Below, one piece after another: positions 17,349 through 26,097 of a DNA stretch of 64,000 nucleotides. The DNA is from Brevibacillus parabrevis (GTDB lineage: Bacteria > Bacillota > Bacilli > Brevibacillales > Brevibacillaceae), in the NCBI RefSeq assembly GCF_003710905.1, contig NZ_RHHV01000002.1, positions 173,810-237,809 of the forward strand, written 5' to 3'. The number at the start of each line of letters is the position of its first letter. The stretch's first letter is position 1. A program made the position numbers and the translations under genes. Below the pieces are notes generated by a model. That model was not told where the DNA came from. It did not search any database and worked only from the letters and a program-made list of their open reading frames with translations.

Positions 17349-17440
17349 AATGTTCGATTTATAACGGATGTTAATATGGGAAATAACTATAAAAGCAACG
17401 AATTACCGATTAAAAACGAACATTAATTAGTTTTCGTTTG
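17349..17440 (+). promoter_or_regulatory. Possible PurR (PurBox-like) sites before the purine permease
   Basis: AATGTTCGATTTA (17349-17361) and AAAAACGAACATT (17412-17424) are near matches, in opposite orientation, to the Bacillus PurBox AWWWCCGAACWWT. A further TTTTCGTTT follows. Spacing differs from the classic 16-17 bp. I looked for a purine riboswitch in this 250-bp gap and saw none. Confidence 0.35.
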
Positions 17441-17523
17441 AAAAAGATCGCCTTTTATGTTACCTTAACTCATGTGAAAAAGCGGTCATTTGTATACAGC
17501 AGCGAAGTGAGGAGAAGGACAAC

Positions 17524-18585
17524 ATGGAATGGAAAGACATAGTAGCGGCCCTCAGTGTCGTATTGAACGGCTTGCCGCAAGGGCTGTTGGCATTGTCTCT
17601 TGGCTTTGCCTCCGTGCCGACGGCTCTGGCCTTTCTGGTAGGCGCAACGGGCAACGCTCTGACAGGCTCTGTCGCGGTCGTATCCTATCAGGCGGAAACG
17701 ATTGCCTTGGCGGGAACGATCGGAAAAAGCATGAGAGAACGACTGTCCATGATTTTTGTTGGCGGAATTATTATGACCATCATCGGTCTGTTTGGTTTTC
17801 TGGAAAAGATCGTCGATTTTATTGGCCCGGTCATTACCAATGGCATGATGGCAGGTGTCGGCATCATGCTGGCGCGGGTGTCGTGGGAAATGGCTCGCAA
17901 CAACATGCCTGTTGGTGTCACTTCGATGGGGAGCGGGTTGCTGACGTATTTCATCACAAAGGATCTCGTCTACACCGTGACGATCTCGGTGCTCATCTCC
18001 AGTCTGGTCGCCATCCTGCTTAAACAGGGAAGCTCGATCAAGCCGATTGCGAACGACCGTCTTGTTCTGCAAAAGCTGACGTTTTCCCCTGGCATTTTGC
18101 GCGGAGCGATGGCGATGGTTTGCCTCAATATCGGGGCGAACATCGCTTTTGGACAAATTAACGGTGAAATCGCCAAATCCGATGTGAACATTGACACGCT
18201 CAGCGTAATCTCCAGCGTGGCCGATATGGTGTCGGCACTGTTCGGCGGAGCGCCGGTAGAGGCGATCATTTCCGCTACGGCCGGGGCGCCCAACCCGGTT
18301 GCGTCCGGTGTTTTGATGATGGTGCTGATGGCGGCGATTCTGTTTGCAGGTCTTTTGCCGAAAATCGGCCGCTACATCCCGAGTGAATCGATTGCCGGGT
18401 TCCTGTTCGTGCTCGGGGCCATCGTGACGGTGCCGGGGAATGCGACTGCCGCTCTGACAGGGGGAGAAGCTTCGTCCGGTTTGATTGGCGGAACAACGAT
18501 GGTTGTGACGGCGATTTCTGACCCGTTTTTCGGGATGCTGGCAGGCTTGCTGATGCGAGCATTGATCCATGCATTTGGCATGTAG
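17524..18585 (+). CDS. NCS2-type nucleobase permease
   Basis: A 353-residue membrane protein with about ten or more hydrophobic segments, including the GATGNALTGSVAVVSYQAET region and the late GGAPVEAIISATAGAPNP segment. These resemble xanthine/uracil/guanine permeases of the NCS2 family, although it is shorter than typical members (~430). It lies 25 bp before a phosphoribosyltransferase gene, so uptake of a purine base coupled to salvage is likely. The exact base is unknown. Confidence 0.75.
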   Translation: MEWKDIVAALSVVLNGLPQGLLALSLGFASVPTALAFLVGATGNALTGSVAVVSYQAETIALAGTIGKSMRERLSMIFVGGIIMTIIGLFGFLEKIVDFIGPVITNGMMAGVGIMLARVSWEMARNNMPVGVTSMGSGLLTYFITKDLVYTVTISVLISSLVAILLKQGSSIKPIANDRLVLQKLTFSPGILRGAMAMVCLNIGANIAFGQINGEIAKSDVNIDTLSVISSVADMVSALFGGAPVEAIISATAGAPNPVASGVLMMVLMAAILFAGLLPKIGRYIPSESIAGFLFVLGAIVTVPGNATAALTGGEASSGLIGGTTMVVTAISDPFFGMLAGLLMRALIHAFGM

Positions 18586-18610
18586 GGACGCAAATCAGGA
18601 GGGATTTTTT

Positions 18611-19156
18611 GTGGATAAAACATACACGCTGGAAGTGGCAGGCGTAACGCGCGAGCTGCCGATTATGCCGATAGCGGACAACCTTAGCATCGCGAGCTTC
18701 GTCATCCTGGGCGATACAGAGCTGGTGACGGCAGCGGCACCACTGCTTGCCGAGAAGCTCCCGGAAGTCGATGTATTGATTACGGCGGAAGCAAAAGGCA
18801 TTCCTTTGATTTTTGAAGTATCCCGTGTATTGAAGATGAAAAAGTATTACGTTGCCCGGAAAAGCACGAAGCCGTATATGGATGCTCCGCTGATCAATGA
18901 AGTCGAATCGATTACTACGCAGAAAAAGCAAATTCTTTGCCTGGATGGCGCGGATGCCAGAGAAATTTCCGGCAAACGCGTCGCGATTATCGACGATGTC
19001 ATCAGCACAGGCAAGTCGCTGCAAGCGATTGAAGATCTCGTAGTCAAGGCAGGGGGCCATGTCGCAGCGAGAGCGGCTATTTTGGCGGAGGGAGACGCAG
19101 CCAAGCGCTCGGACATCATCTTTTTGCAAGAGCTTCCGCTGTTTTTCCACGAATAG
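18611..19156 (+). CDS. Purine phosphoribosyltransferase (adenine phosphoribosyltransferase-like)
   Basis: A 181-residue type I PRTase. The PRPP-binding motif VAIIDDVISTGKS is at about 133-145, and the hood region resembles Apt/Xpt proteins. It would convert a free purine base and PRPP to the nucleotide in the cytoplasm. The start is a GTG at 18611, with AGGAGGG seven bases upstream; an upstream ATG inside the permease gene's end is not credible. Cotranscribed with the permease. Confidence 0.85.
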   Translation: MDKTYTLEVAGVTRELPIMPIADNLSIASFVILGDTELVTAAAPLLAEKLPEVDVLITAEAKGIPLIFEVSRVLKMKKYYVARKSTKPYMDAPLINEVESITTQKKQILCLDGADAREISGKRVAIIDDVISTGKSLQAIEDLVVKAGGHVAARAAILAEGDAAKRSDIIFLQELPLFFHE

Positions 19157-19179
19157 AAGTAAGTTCAGCGCAACATAAA

Positions 19180-19213
19180 AAAACCTTCTCAACGATTGCT
19201 GAGAAGGTTTTTT
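19180..19213. terminator. Bidirectional terminator between convergent operons
   Basis: AAACCTTCTCA and TGAGAAGGTTTTTT form the stem. Poly-A upstream and poly-T downstream let it serve both the PRTase gene and the glycosyltransferase operon. Confidence 0.9.
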
Positions 19214-19266
19214 GCTTGTGGATATAAGGCAAGGTTGAAGGCTGCATTCGCATGAGTCACGCGCAA

Positions 19267-20952
19267 CTACTGCAAGTAGTAAATCGCCCGCGAGCTGATG
19301 ATTCCTTTTACTTCTTGCCCTTCGGCGACCTTTTGCTCGATATACGGGATACCCGCCTCTTGCAGACGGATGCGATTGGCGTTGAAGTGGCGGAAGTCGA
19401 CGATCATGGTCTTGTTGCTCGCCTTGATTTCCTGAAGCTGTTGCTCGGCCATTGCGTTAATGGACCTTTGTCCCAGCATGTGGGCGCTGCCAACGAGCAG
19501 CATGTTGACCAGCATGACAGCGAGCAGGATGCGGCTGCCGTAGCGGGTGAGCGCAGCTTGTGCGTCCCAGCCTGCCAGCGTGACGAGAAGCGGGATGAGC
19601 CAAAGCTGCGGAACGTACCGCGCCCACCAGCTTTCCGGGTTGATCAGGACAGTGATGAGCAAGATGATGCTTGCGACGAGGAGCGGCAAGGCTTTCCTGC
19701 GCTCGCGACCGAAAAGCAAAGCAAGCACGATCAGGAAGGCAAGCAGCACCGCGCCGCCAAACCATGGCCCAAAGCCCGCCACTCGCACGTCCGGAGCCAA
19801 AAACACCTTCAGTTCCTGCTCAGAGAAGGTAAAGGGCCATTTCAGCGTCGTTTCTTTTGGCGTAGCGATATTTTCCGATTGGGCGAACAAGGAAATGCCA
19901 AGCTTGCTCAGCGAGTTGATGTCTTTAAAGTCGTGCGGGCTGTTCGAAGTCATAATATCCACCGCGCCCTTGCCCGCCAGCGGGTAGAAAGGATGTCCCT
20001 TGGCAAGCGTATTGGTGACGTATGGATTGTAGCCGACAACGACGACGGTAATGACCAGACTCGCGGCGAGCCACGCCAGAACGGTTTTCCAGCGTTTTTG
20101 GCGATCGCAGAAAAAGAACAGCACCAGCAAAGCGCCGCCAAGCAGTACGGCATACACCAACGCTGTGAACTTGATCTGCGCAAGCAACATCAGGGCAGAG
20201 CAGAGAGCGAGCATGGTCCAGGTGTGGTAGCGTTTGAGCAGCAAATACCCGAGCGCGCAAATGATCAGCACGAGCGAGCCAAGCTGTCCGTCAATGTAAA
20301 AGGACGTCGCCTGCGACACGACGACCGGATTGCAGGCAGCCAAAATCGCCAGAACGACCGCCAGCCCCTTTTTCGCAGGAAAAGCCGTCCGCAGCGCTGC
20401 CAAGCTGAGGAAGAAGGACGCAGCCATGAGCAGCAGGTTGAAAATTTTCCCGACTTCAATCTGGTTAGTCACCTTGTACATGACCGCATCCAGCATCCAG
20501 GGCCCTTTGGCGTAATGGTTGATCCACAGGTGGAAGGCAGACAAGATTTCCTTGTTGTCCATTTCTTCGATCGGCTTGCCTGGCGGCTTGAGAATCGGGG
20601 CATCGTGCACCGGATTCCAGCCATTCGTAAGCAAGATGATGGCTTCCTGGTGATACGTTTGTCCATCAAAAGACAGATCGAACGTATTGGCGCTAATGTA
20701 CCAGCCGCCCCCGATGACGATGGCCAACCCTGCGAGCAAGGCGACCAGCCAGGTCGGGCGGCGCAAAGGAACAAACGTGGCCGTCATGGCCAGCAGGCAA
20801 ACAAGAGCGGCCAGGACAGACAGCCAGAAGCTGACCGCAGTAACCGGGATGCCCAGCAAAAAGAAAGTCGACGTAACGAGTACGATCGAGGCGATAAAAA
20901 ACAGCAAGGTCGCCCCGATTACAAACGAGTAAGTAGCGGTACGGTTATTCAT
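19267..20952 (-). CDS. GT-C-fold membrane glycosyltransferase (GT39/ArnT-like)
   Basis: A 561-residue polytopic membrane protein with roughly 11-13 helices. After helix 2-3 the first extracellular loop has FDLSFDGQTYHQ, an acidic loop typical of polyprenyl-phosphate-sugar-dependent GT-C enzymes. A C-terminal soluble stretch of ~80 residues ends the protein. It would transfer a sugar from a lipid carrier on the outer face of the membrane. It is the last gene of a minus-strand operon with a prenyl-pentose synthase, so a pentose donor is inferred. CAGGAG precedes the start. The acceptor is unknown. Confidence 0.75.
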   Translation of the reverse strand: MNNRTATYSFVIGATLLFFIASIVLVTSTFFLLGIPVTAVSFWLSVLAALVCLLAMTATFVPLRRPTWLVALLAGLAIVIGGGWYISANTFDLSFDGQTYHQEAIILLTNGWNPVHDAPILKPPGKPIEEMDNKEILSAFHLWINHYAKGPWMLDAVMYKVTNQIEVGKIFNLLLMAASFFLSLAALRTAFPAKKGLAVVLAILAACNPVVVSQATSFYIDGQLGSLVLIICALGYLLLKRYHTWTMLALCSALMLLAQIKFTALVYAVLLGGALLVLFFFCDRQKRWKTVLAWLAASLVITVVVVGYNPYVTNTLAKGHPFYPLAGKGAVDIMTSNSPHDFKDINSLSKLGISLFAQSENIATPKETTLKWPFTFSEQELKVFLAPDVRVAGFGPWFGGAVLLAFLIVLALLFGRERRKALPLLVASIILLITVLINPESWWARYVPQLWLIPLLVTLAGWDAQAALTRYGSRILLAVMLVNMLLVGSAHMLGQRSINAMAEQQLQEIKASNKTMIVDFRHFNANRIRLQEAGIPYIEQKVAEGQEVKGIISSRAIYYLQ

Positions 20953-20976
20953 GAATGTAATCTCCTGTTTTTGAAT

Positions 20977-21414
20977 CTACAGAACAGGGAGGTTTGCAGC
21001 CAAAAGGTGCAGGACGGTGGCGAGAATGATCCCCAGCACCAGCCCCCCGGCAATTTCCCATTTGGTATGACCCATGCTCTCGCGCAACGGCTTGGACAAA
21101 AGCTGCTTGTCCGGGTGTTCTTTTGCCAGCGCATTGAGAGCGGCGGCATGCTTGCCTACGGCTCTGCGCAGTCCGGTGGCGTCGATGATCACGATAAACG
21201 TTACGGCGACCCCGAGCCCGAATGCCGGATGAGTGAAGCCCTCCTGCAAGCCGATCAAAAATACGGTGGTGACCATGACCGTTGTATGCGTGCTGGGAAA
21301 CCCGCCGTTCCCCACCATGTTTTTTGCTTCTTGCCCAAATCGGAGGTAATTAATCAAAAATTTGGTTATTCCAGACACAAGCCAGCCGATAAACGGCGCC
21401 AGCGCATATAACAT
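20977..21414 (-). CDS. Divergent PAP2 family protein (DUF212/YuiD-like)
   Basis: A 145-residue membrane protein with the family motifs GGFPSTHT and DATGLRRAVGKHA, and a C-terminal GHTKWEIAGG. It is related to PAP2 lipid phosphatases that remove phosphate from prenyl or phosphatidyl lipids. Here it lies between a prenyl-phosphate-sugar synthase and a GT-C enzyme, where a phosphatase would be expected if the synthase yields a phosphoribosyl product. GAGGAG is well placed before the ATG. Confidence 0.85.
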   Translation of the reverse strand: MLYALAPFIGWLVSGITKFLINYLRFGQEAKNMVGNGGFPSTHTTVMVTTVFLIGLQEGFTHPAFGLGVAVTFIVIIDATGLRRAVGKHAAALNALAKEHPDKQLLSKPLRESMGHTKWEIAGGLVLGIILATVLHLLAANLPVL

Positions 21415-21438
21415 GACTACGCTCCTCTTTCGTGATGA

Positions 21439-21795
21439 TTATGACTGGGAGATGACAACGACGCCTACGACGATGATTGCCAGCCCTACGATACGGGTGA
21501 GCGACAACGGCTCTTGAAAGATCAGAAAAGAAAGTCCGGCTACCAGGACGTACCCGAGGGCCGCCATCGGATAAGCGTAAGAAAGCTGAACTTTTTCCAG
21601 CGCGGCAATCCAGATAAACGCGGAAAGCCCGTAAAGCGCCAAACCGACCATGATCGGCAGGTTCGTAAAATAGTGCAGGAACTTCAACACCAGCGCGTCA
21701 TTGTTGCCAGAGAGGGAGGACGCCCCCATTTTCATGGCAATCTGACCACTTGCGCTGAGAATGACCGAGATGAGGATAAGAACGATGGATGGCAT
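21439..21795 (-). CDS. SMR/EamA-type small four-helix membrane protein
   Basis: A 118-residue protein with four hydrophobic helices and the ArnE/EmrE-like pattern SYAYPMAALGYVLVAGLSF near residues 76-95. In lipid-sugar operons such proteins act as flippases for undecaprenyl-phosphate sugars (ArnE/F); drug export is the alternative. The ATG at 21795 is chosen; a TTG nine codons earlier at 21822 abuts the previous stop and has no ribosome site. It sits 27 bp after the prenyltransferase gene. Confidence 0.75.
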   Translation of the reverse strand: MPSIVLILISVILSASGQIAMKMGASSLSGNNDALVLKFLHYFTNLPIMVGLALYGLSAFIWIAALEKVQLSYAYPMAALGYVLVAGLSFLIFQEPLSLTRIVGLAIIVVGVVVISQS

Positions 21796-21822
21796 AGTTT
21801 GATCCACAACCTGTCTGTGCAA

Positions 21823-22749
21823 TTAAAATTCAAAGGTGTAAATAATGCCGGCTACGGCGATGACGTAGAGCAGTACCGTGATGAGAATCGGCTTGTCCTG
21901 GAGCAGAACTTTTTCAGGGCTGCCGCCTTTGTCCGTAATCGTAATCAGGTACAGGTAGCGGAAAATGCCGAAGATCACCAACGGAATCGTCCACATCAAA
22001 TGAACGGTTCGCCCGGAGGTAAAGGTGAACAAGCTGTAGCTGATAATCGTGGCTGTCGTGACAATCGTATTCAGTTGATTCAACAATTCGGACGAATAGC
22101 TGTCCAGTACCTTGCGATGCGTGCCTTTGTGGGCTTGCAGCAAAAGCAGCTCATGGCGTCGCTTACTGATCGCAAGAAACAGGGCAAGCAGCATGGTACA
22201 GAGCAAGAACCATGGCGTAAACGGCGTGTTGATCATCAGACTGCCCCCGATGGCCCGCAAGACAAATCCGGACGAGATAATCATCACGTCGAGGATGACG
22301 ACATGCTTCAGCTTGAGCGAATAGGCGACGTTGAGCACAAAATACACCGTGAGCACGACGCCGAACAGTCGGTCAAAATAAAAGGCCGAAAACAGCGAGC
22401 CTGCCAGCAAAAATACCCCGAACGACAAGGCGAGCGCAGGCGGCAGCGCGCCGGAAGCCATCGGACGGAATTGCTTCTCCGGGTGGTTCCGGTCGTTTTT
22501 AATGTCTACGAAATCGTTCAAGATGTAGACACAGCCTGACACGAAGCAGAACAGCAGGAAAGCAAACAGCGATTTGCCGATGACATCTGTGCTGACTTTG
22601 TGCAAAGAAAAGAGCAGTGCCGCAAACACGAGCAAATTTTTGGTCCATTGGTGTGGACGAAGCTGCCGAATTAACAGATAGACCATATTTTGGCGGACGC
22701 GCGAAGTCGTTTTGACGTCGACTTTTACAGAGTTTGATGTTGCCCCCAT
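21823..22749 (-). CDS. UbiA-family prenyltransferase, probably polyprenyl-phosphate phosphoribosyltransferase
   Basis: A 308-residue UbiA-fold membrane enzyme. The first Asp motif is NDFVDIKNDR followed by HPEKQFRP, a form typical of decaprenyl-phosphate phosphoribosyltransferases (DPPR synthases) rather than quinone enzymes. RPHQWTKNLLVFAAL at the N-terminus is also that group's signature. It would make polyprenyl-phosphoryl-5-phosphoribose from PRPP. The ATG at 22749 has GGAGAG four bases upstream; a TTG four codons earlier is disfavoured. First gene of the four-gene operon. Confidence 0.85.
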   Translation of the reverse strand: MGATSNSVKVDVKTTSRVRQNMVYLLIRQLRPHQWTKNLLVFAALLFSLHKVSTDVIGKSLFAFLLFCFVSGCVYILNDFVDIKNDRNHPEKQFRPMASGALPPALALSFGVFLLAGSLFSAFYFDRLFGVVLTVYFVLNVAYSLKLKHVVILDVMIISSGFVLRAIGGSLMINTPFTPWFLLCTMLLALFLAISKRRHELLLLQAHKGTHRKVLDSYSSELLNQLNTIVTTATIISYSLFTFTSGRTVHLMWTIPLVIFGIFRYLYLITITDKGGSPEKVLLQDKPILITVLLYVIAVAGIIYTFEF

Positions 22750-22946
22750 ATTTCTCTCCAATCCATAAGGAATCTTACCATCCTACTAATGACGAATCAT
22801 GTAAAACGAAAGTTACATCTGTTGCAAGATAACGTTTAATTCTGTCGTAAAATGGGCGGGTTGTCTATACCTTTTTACAGCATTTGTGAGATTTTGGCAG
22901 AGGGAAATGAGAGAATGCATCATTTGAAGGTTGTATGTCCCTATGA

Positions 22947-22992
22947 AAAACGCAGCTTCCGGCACGGGTGTCATGCCAGTGAGCTGCGTTTT
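22947..22992 (-). terminator. Terminator after efeU
   Basis: AAAACGCAGCT and AGCTGCGTTTT pair across a 24-base loop; on the minus strand the stem is followed by TTTTTCAT. It separates efeOBU from the prenyl-sugar operon promoter region. Confidence 0.8.
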
Positions 22993-23004
22993 ATGCTTGT
23001 ATGC

Positions 23005-24792
23005 TTAATTTGTCCGCGGAACGCCTTTCGCTGGCTTTTTCCACGAATACAGCGACAGGTTCACCAAAATGATGGCGAGAATGACAAGCTGCGGAATCGT
23101 CGTTTCCCAGTTCGCGTAGATGCCCAGATCAGGCAAATGGAGCAACAGCTCCGAGCTGTGCGCCGGCAGGCTGCCCGTGACTTGCAGGGCGTGTACGCTG
23201 ACCCCGATGAACTTGAAGGCCATGTAATAGAGCAGCAGGCTGGCAACCAAAAAGAACGGACGGACGGGAATCCGCGAGCTGAGCCTGATGAAAGCGAAGC
23301 TGATGATGGCGAGCAAAAGCAGCGCGCCACCGATCCCGAGCAAAAGGTCTGTCATGGAAATCGATGCTGCCATCCCCATGTAAAAAATGATCGTTTCCGC
23401 GCCTTCGCGAACAACTGCGAGGAAGGCCGTGAAGGCAAGCGACCACAAAGCGCCTTTTGCCAGAGAGGAACCGATTGATTTCTGCACAAACTCGTTCCAG
23501 GCTTGCAGGTTGGACTTTTTATGCAGCCAGGCGCCGATTGTCACCATGAACACGACAGCAATAAGTCCTGTAATGCCTTCGATCGTTTCCCGCGAGCTTC
23601 CTGTAGTGAGATTGGAAAAGACGATGCTGAGCACAATCGCGAGCAGCGCGGAGGCAACGATACCAAGCGCAGCCCCTGACCAGACCCATTTGCGCTTGTC
23701 CGCATTCCCCGACTTTTGCAGGAACGCAAGCAGCGACATGATGATCAGGATCGCTTCCAAGCCTTCGCGGAACAAAATCAGTCCTGCGTCCCACGCTGTA
23801 TAGGAGGCGGCGGTCGCAAACGGCTCAAGCTCGACTTTCATTTCGCCCAGCAGAGCCGCTGCTTTTTCCCATTGCGGCGGGTTGGACAAGATCAAGGTCG
23901 GCACGGAAACCATCTTTGCTTCGATGCTGCTGTAGGTGGCTGGCGACTTGGTCATGACCACGCCTTCTACCAAAGGCCACGAGGCAATAAACGTGTCCAT
24001 TTTTCCTGCGGCGTCGTCGGCCTTTTGGCTGGCGATGTCCGTTTCTACCGAACTGATCAGCTGCAAAAGCGAGGAGATCGTTGGCTGTTCCCCGGATGCG
24101 ACGGCACTGGAGCCAGGCGCCACTGATTTTCCTGCTACGTAGTCTTCGACGGCTTGCTTCAACGTTTGCAGTTTTTCCGTGCTTTTTTGTGCATTCGGCG
24201 GCTCGGTATTCAAGGCGATGCGGGCGCCGCTAATTTTTACTTCCATATCACCATAGACGGAGGCGTTTTCTGAGCGAACCAGACTCTCCGCCTTGTACCA
24301 GCCTGTTACGAAGCTGTTGTACGATTGCTTGGCCTGGGGCCAGTTGTTTTCCGAGATAGCAGTCAGACTTTTCTCCAGAAAAGGCAGCAAGTTGGCGATT
24401 TGCTTGTGCGCTTTTTCCTTCGGCTGACCAGCTGATTCCTTGCTGGTCACGTAGCGGTCGGCTGCTTTTGCCAGATTGGAGATGGCAGCCGTGGCTGCTT
24501 CGGGATTCGACTGTATTTCGCCGAGTGCCTGCTGGGCTTGCTCAACCGCTGCCGACAAAGCCTGAGCCTCTGCTGACGTATCGTCGGTGTTCGCGTCCCA
24601 GACGGCTTTCAGGCTGGTTACGGCTTTGGTAACCTCGTCCCAGTTCTTGTCTCCGCTGCTGATCAGCGCATCGCTGGAGAGCGCGATCAGCTGTTTGAGC
24701 TGATCAGGTGCGAGCGGAGCGGCGATGACAGTCGACAGCCCGGAGATGAGCAGCAGGAGGCAGAGGAAAACGGAAAAAAGATAGCGTTTCAA
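23005..24792 (-). CDS. efeU: EfeU/FTR1-type high-affinity iron permease
   Basis: About 595 residues. A signal peptide and a ~350-residue extracellular helical region precede the FTR1 membrane domain, which has the iron-binding motifs REGLEA and REGAET (the REXXE pair) and about seven helices. It imports ferric iron delivered by EfeO/EfeB. The TTG at 24792 (giving MKRYLFSVFL, GGAG eight bases upstream) is preferred over the ATG at 24810, which has no ribosome site; either is possible. Last gene of efeO-efeB-efeU, read leftward. Confidence 0.92.
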   Translation of the reverse strand: MKRYLFSVFLCLLLLISGLSTVIAAPLAPDQLKQLIALSSDALISSGDKNWDEVTKAVTSLKAVWDANTDDTSAEAQALSAAVEQAQQALGEIQSNPEAATAAISNLAKAADRYVTSKESAGQPKEKAHKQIANLLPFLEKSLTAISENNWPQAKQSYNSFVTGWYKAESLVRSENASVYGDMEVKISGARIALNTEPPNAQKSTEKLQTLKQAVEDYVAGKSVAPGSSAVASGEQPTISSLLQLISSVETDIASQKADDAAGKMDTFIASWPLVEGVVMTKSPATYSSIEAKMVSVPTLILSNPPQWEKAAALLGEMKVELEPFATAASYTAWDAGLILFREGLEAILIIMSLLAFLQKSGNADKRKWVWSGAALGIVASALLAIVLSIVFSNLTTGSSRETIEGITGLIAVVFMVTIGAWLHKKSNLQAWNEFVQKSIGSSLAKGALWSLAFTAFLAVVREGAETIIFYMGMAASISMTDLLLGIGGALLLLAIISFAFIRLSSRIPVRPFFLVASLLLYYMAFKFIGVSVHALQVTGSLPAHSSELLLHLPDLGIYANWETTIPQLVILAIILVNLSLYSWKKPAKGVPRTN

Positions 24793-24819
24793 AGTATTCA
24801 CTCCATCCATGCTAGTTGG

Positions 24820-26094
24820 TTAGAACAGTGTGTCTCCGATGTAGCCGCCTTCGCTTACACCCGGAAGACATGCATAAAGCCCACTGCCGACATGGGTGAT
24901 GTATTCGTTCAGCAAGTCGACTGACGCGAGTTTTTGTTGCATCGGGATGAATTGCTTGCGCGGGTCGCGGTTGAAGCAGATGAACAGCAGTCCGGCGTCA
25001 AGCTGCCCGGTGCGGACATCGAGTCCGCTGGAATACGAATAGCCGCGGCGCAGAATTTTGACTTTGCCTTCCATATGCGCCAAGGCTACGTGAGAATCAG
25101 CCGGAATGACCAGGTTGCCCTTGGCGTCTTTGCGATTCAGCTCCAGATCGTCGAACTCGTTTGCTTTTCCGAGCGGTGCGCCAGAATCGCGATGTCGGCC
25201 AAACGTGTTTTCCTGATCGTCCAGGGCTGAGCGGTCCCATACTTCGATTCGCATGCGGATTCTGCGCATGACCATGTAGCTGCCGCCAGCCATCCAGGCC
25301 GGATTGTCCGACGGTTGCGCCCAGACGATTTCATCGGCAGCGGCCGGGTCGTCGACTTTCGGGTTGTTGCTTCCGTCTTTAAAGCCCATCAGATTGCGAG
25401 GGGTAGAGCCGCTTGGATCGGCTGCGCCCGTGCGCTGGAAGCCTTCCTGAACCCAGTGTAGCACAGCTTTTCCGCGCGCGATTCGAGCCAGGTTGCGCAG
25501 CCCATGGAAAGCAACTTGAGGGTCGTTGGCGCAAACCTGGACCACGATGTCTCCATCTGACCATTCCTTGCGAATTTCGTCACTGTTGAAGCGAGGCAGA
25601 TCGACCAGGGCGGCGGGCCGCTTGGCAGACAGACCGAATCGTTCGTCGAAAAAGGAAGCGCCCAGCCCAAAAGTAATCGTCAGCCGCATCGGGTTGAGCC
25701 CGACGCTCTCTCCTGTATCGACAGGCGGGAGGTGCGGGCTGCCGCTCTCCTCATCTACCGTCTTGCCAGCCGCCAAACGGGCTGCGGCGGCCGTCCAGCT
25801 TTGGAACAGCTTGCGGACGTCGTCCAATGATGTCGTCGTTAAATCAAAAGCACCCATGCAGATAAAATCCTGCATAGGTGTAATGATCCCGGCCTGATGC
25901 TTCCCGTAAAAAGGGATAATGCCGTCGGAAAGAACAGGGGTCGCAGCTGCTTTCTCGCTGGAAGGAGCTGACGGCATGAACGATTTCATGCCAGTCGCGC
26001 CCAGAATCAGCCCGAGTCCTCCTACGCCAGCGAGCTTCAGCGCTTCACGACGAGTAAATTTTGTCTGGTCGTTTTCGGGATGCTTGTTGTTCAT
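24820..26094 (-). CDS. efeB: Deferrochelatase/DyP-type heme peroxidase EfeB, Tat-exported
   Basis: The 424-residue protein starts with a Tat signal (TRREALKLAGVGGLG) and contains the DyP motif GFKDGSNNP with the catalytic Asp, followed by the C-terminal heme-binding fold (LFICFNRDPRKQF). Family members bind heme and oxidise ferrous iron, or take iron from heme, outside the membrane. It starts three bases after the efeO stop, with GGAGG inside the end of efeO, so expression is coupled. Confidence 0.92.
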   Translation of the reverse strand: MNNKHPENDQTKFTRREALKLAGVGGLGLILGATGMKSFMPSAPSSEKAAATPVLSDGIIPFYGKHQAGIITPMQDFICMGAFDLTTTSLDDVRKLFQSWTAAAARLAAGKTVDEESGSPHLPPVDTGESVGLNPMRLTITFGLGASFFDERFGLSAKRPAALVDLPRFNSDEIRKEWSDGDIVVQVCANDPQVAFHGLRNLARIARGKAVLHWVQEGFQRTGAADPSGSTPRNLMGFKDGSNNPKVDDPAAADEIVWAQPSDNPAWMAGGSYMVMRRIRMRIEVWDRSALDDQENTFGRHRDSGAPLGKANEFDDLELNRKDAKGNLVIPADSHVALAHMEGKVKILRRGYSYSSGLDVRTGQLDAGLLFICFNRDPRKQFIPMQQKLASVDLLNEYITHVGSGLYACLPGVSEGGYIGDTLF

Positions 26095-26097
26095 CAG

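Noticed and set aside
17321..17523. Purine riboswitch before the permease gene
   Set aside because: The conserved purine aptamer core and flanking stem were not found.
19252..21411. Plus-strand 719-codon open frame
   Set aside because: Antisense to the glycosyltransferase and PAP2 genes; highly charged Gln/Arg/Asp composition typical of reverse-strand reading.
22852..23478. Plus-strand open frame of 208 codons
   Set aside because: It runs through the efeU terminator and antisense to efeU; no homologous motif.
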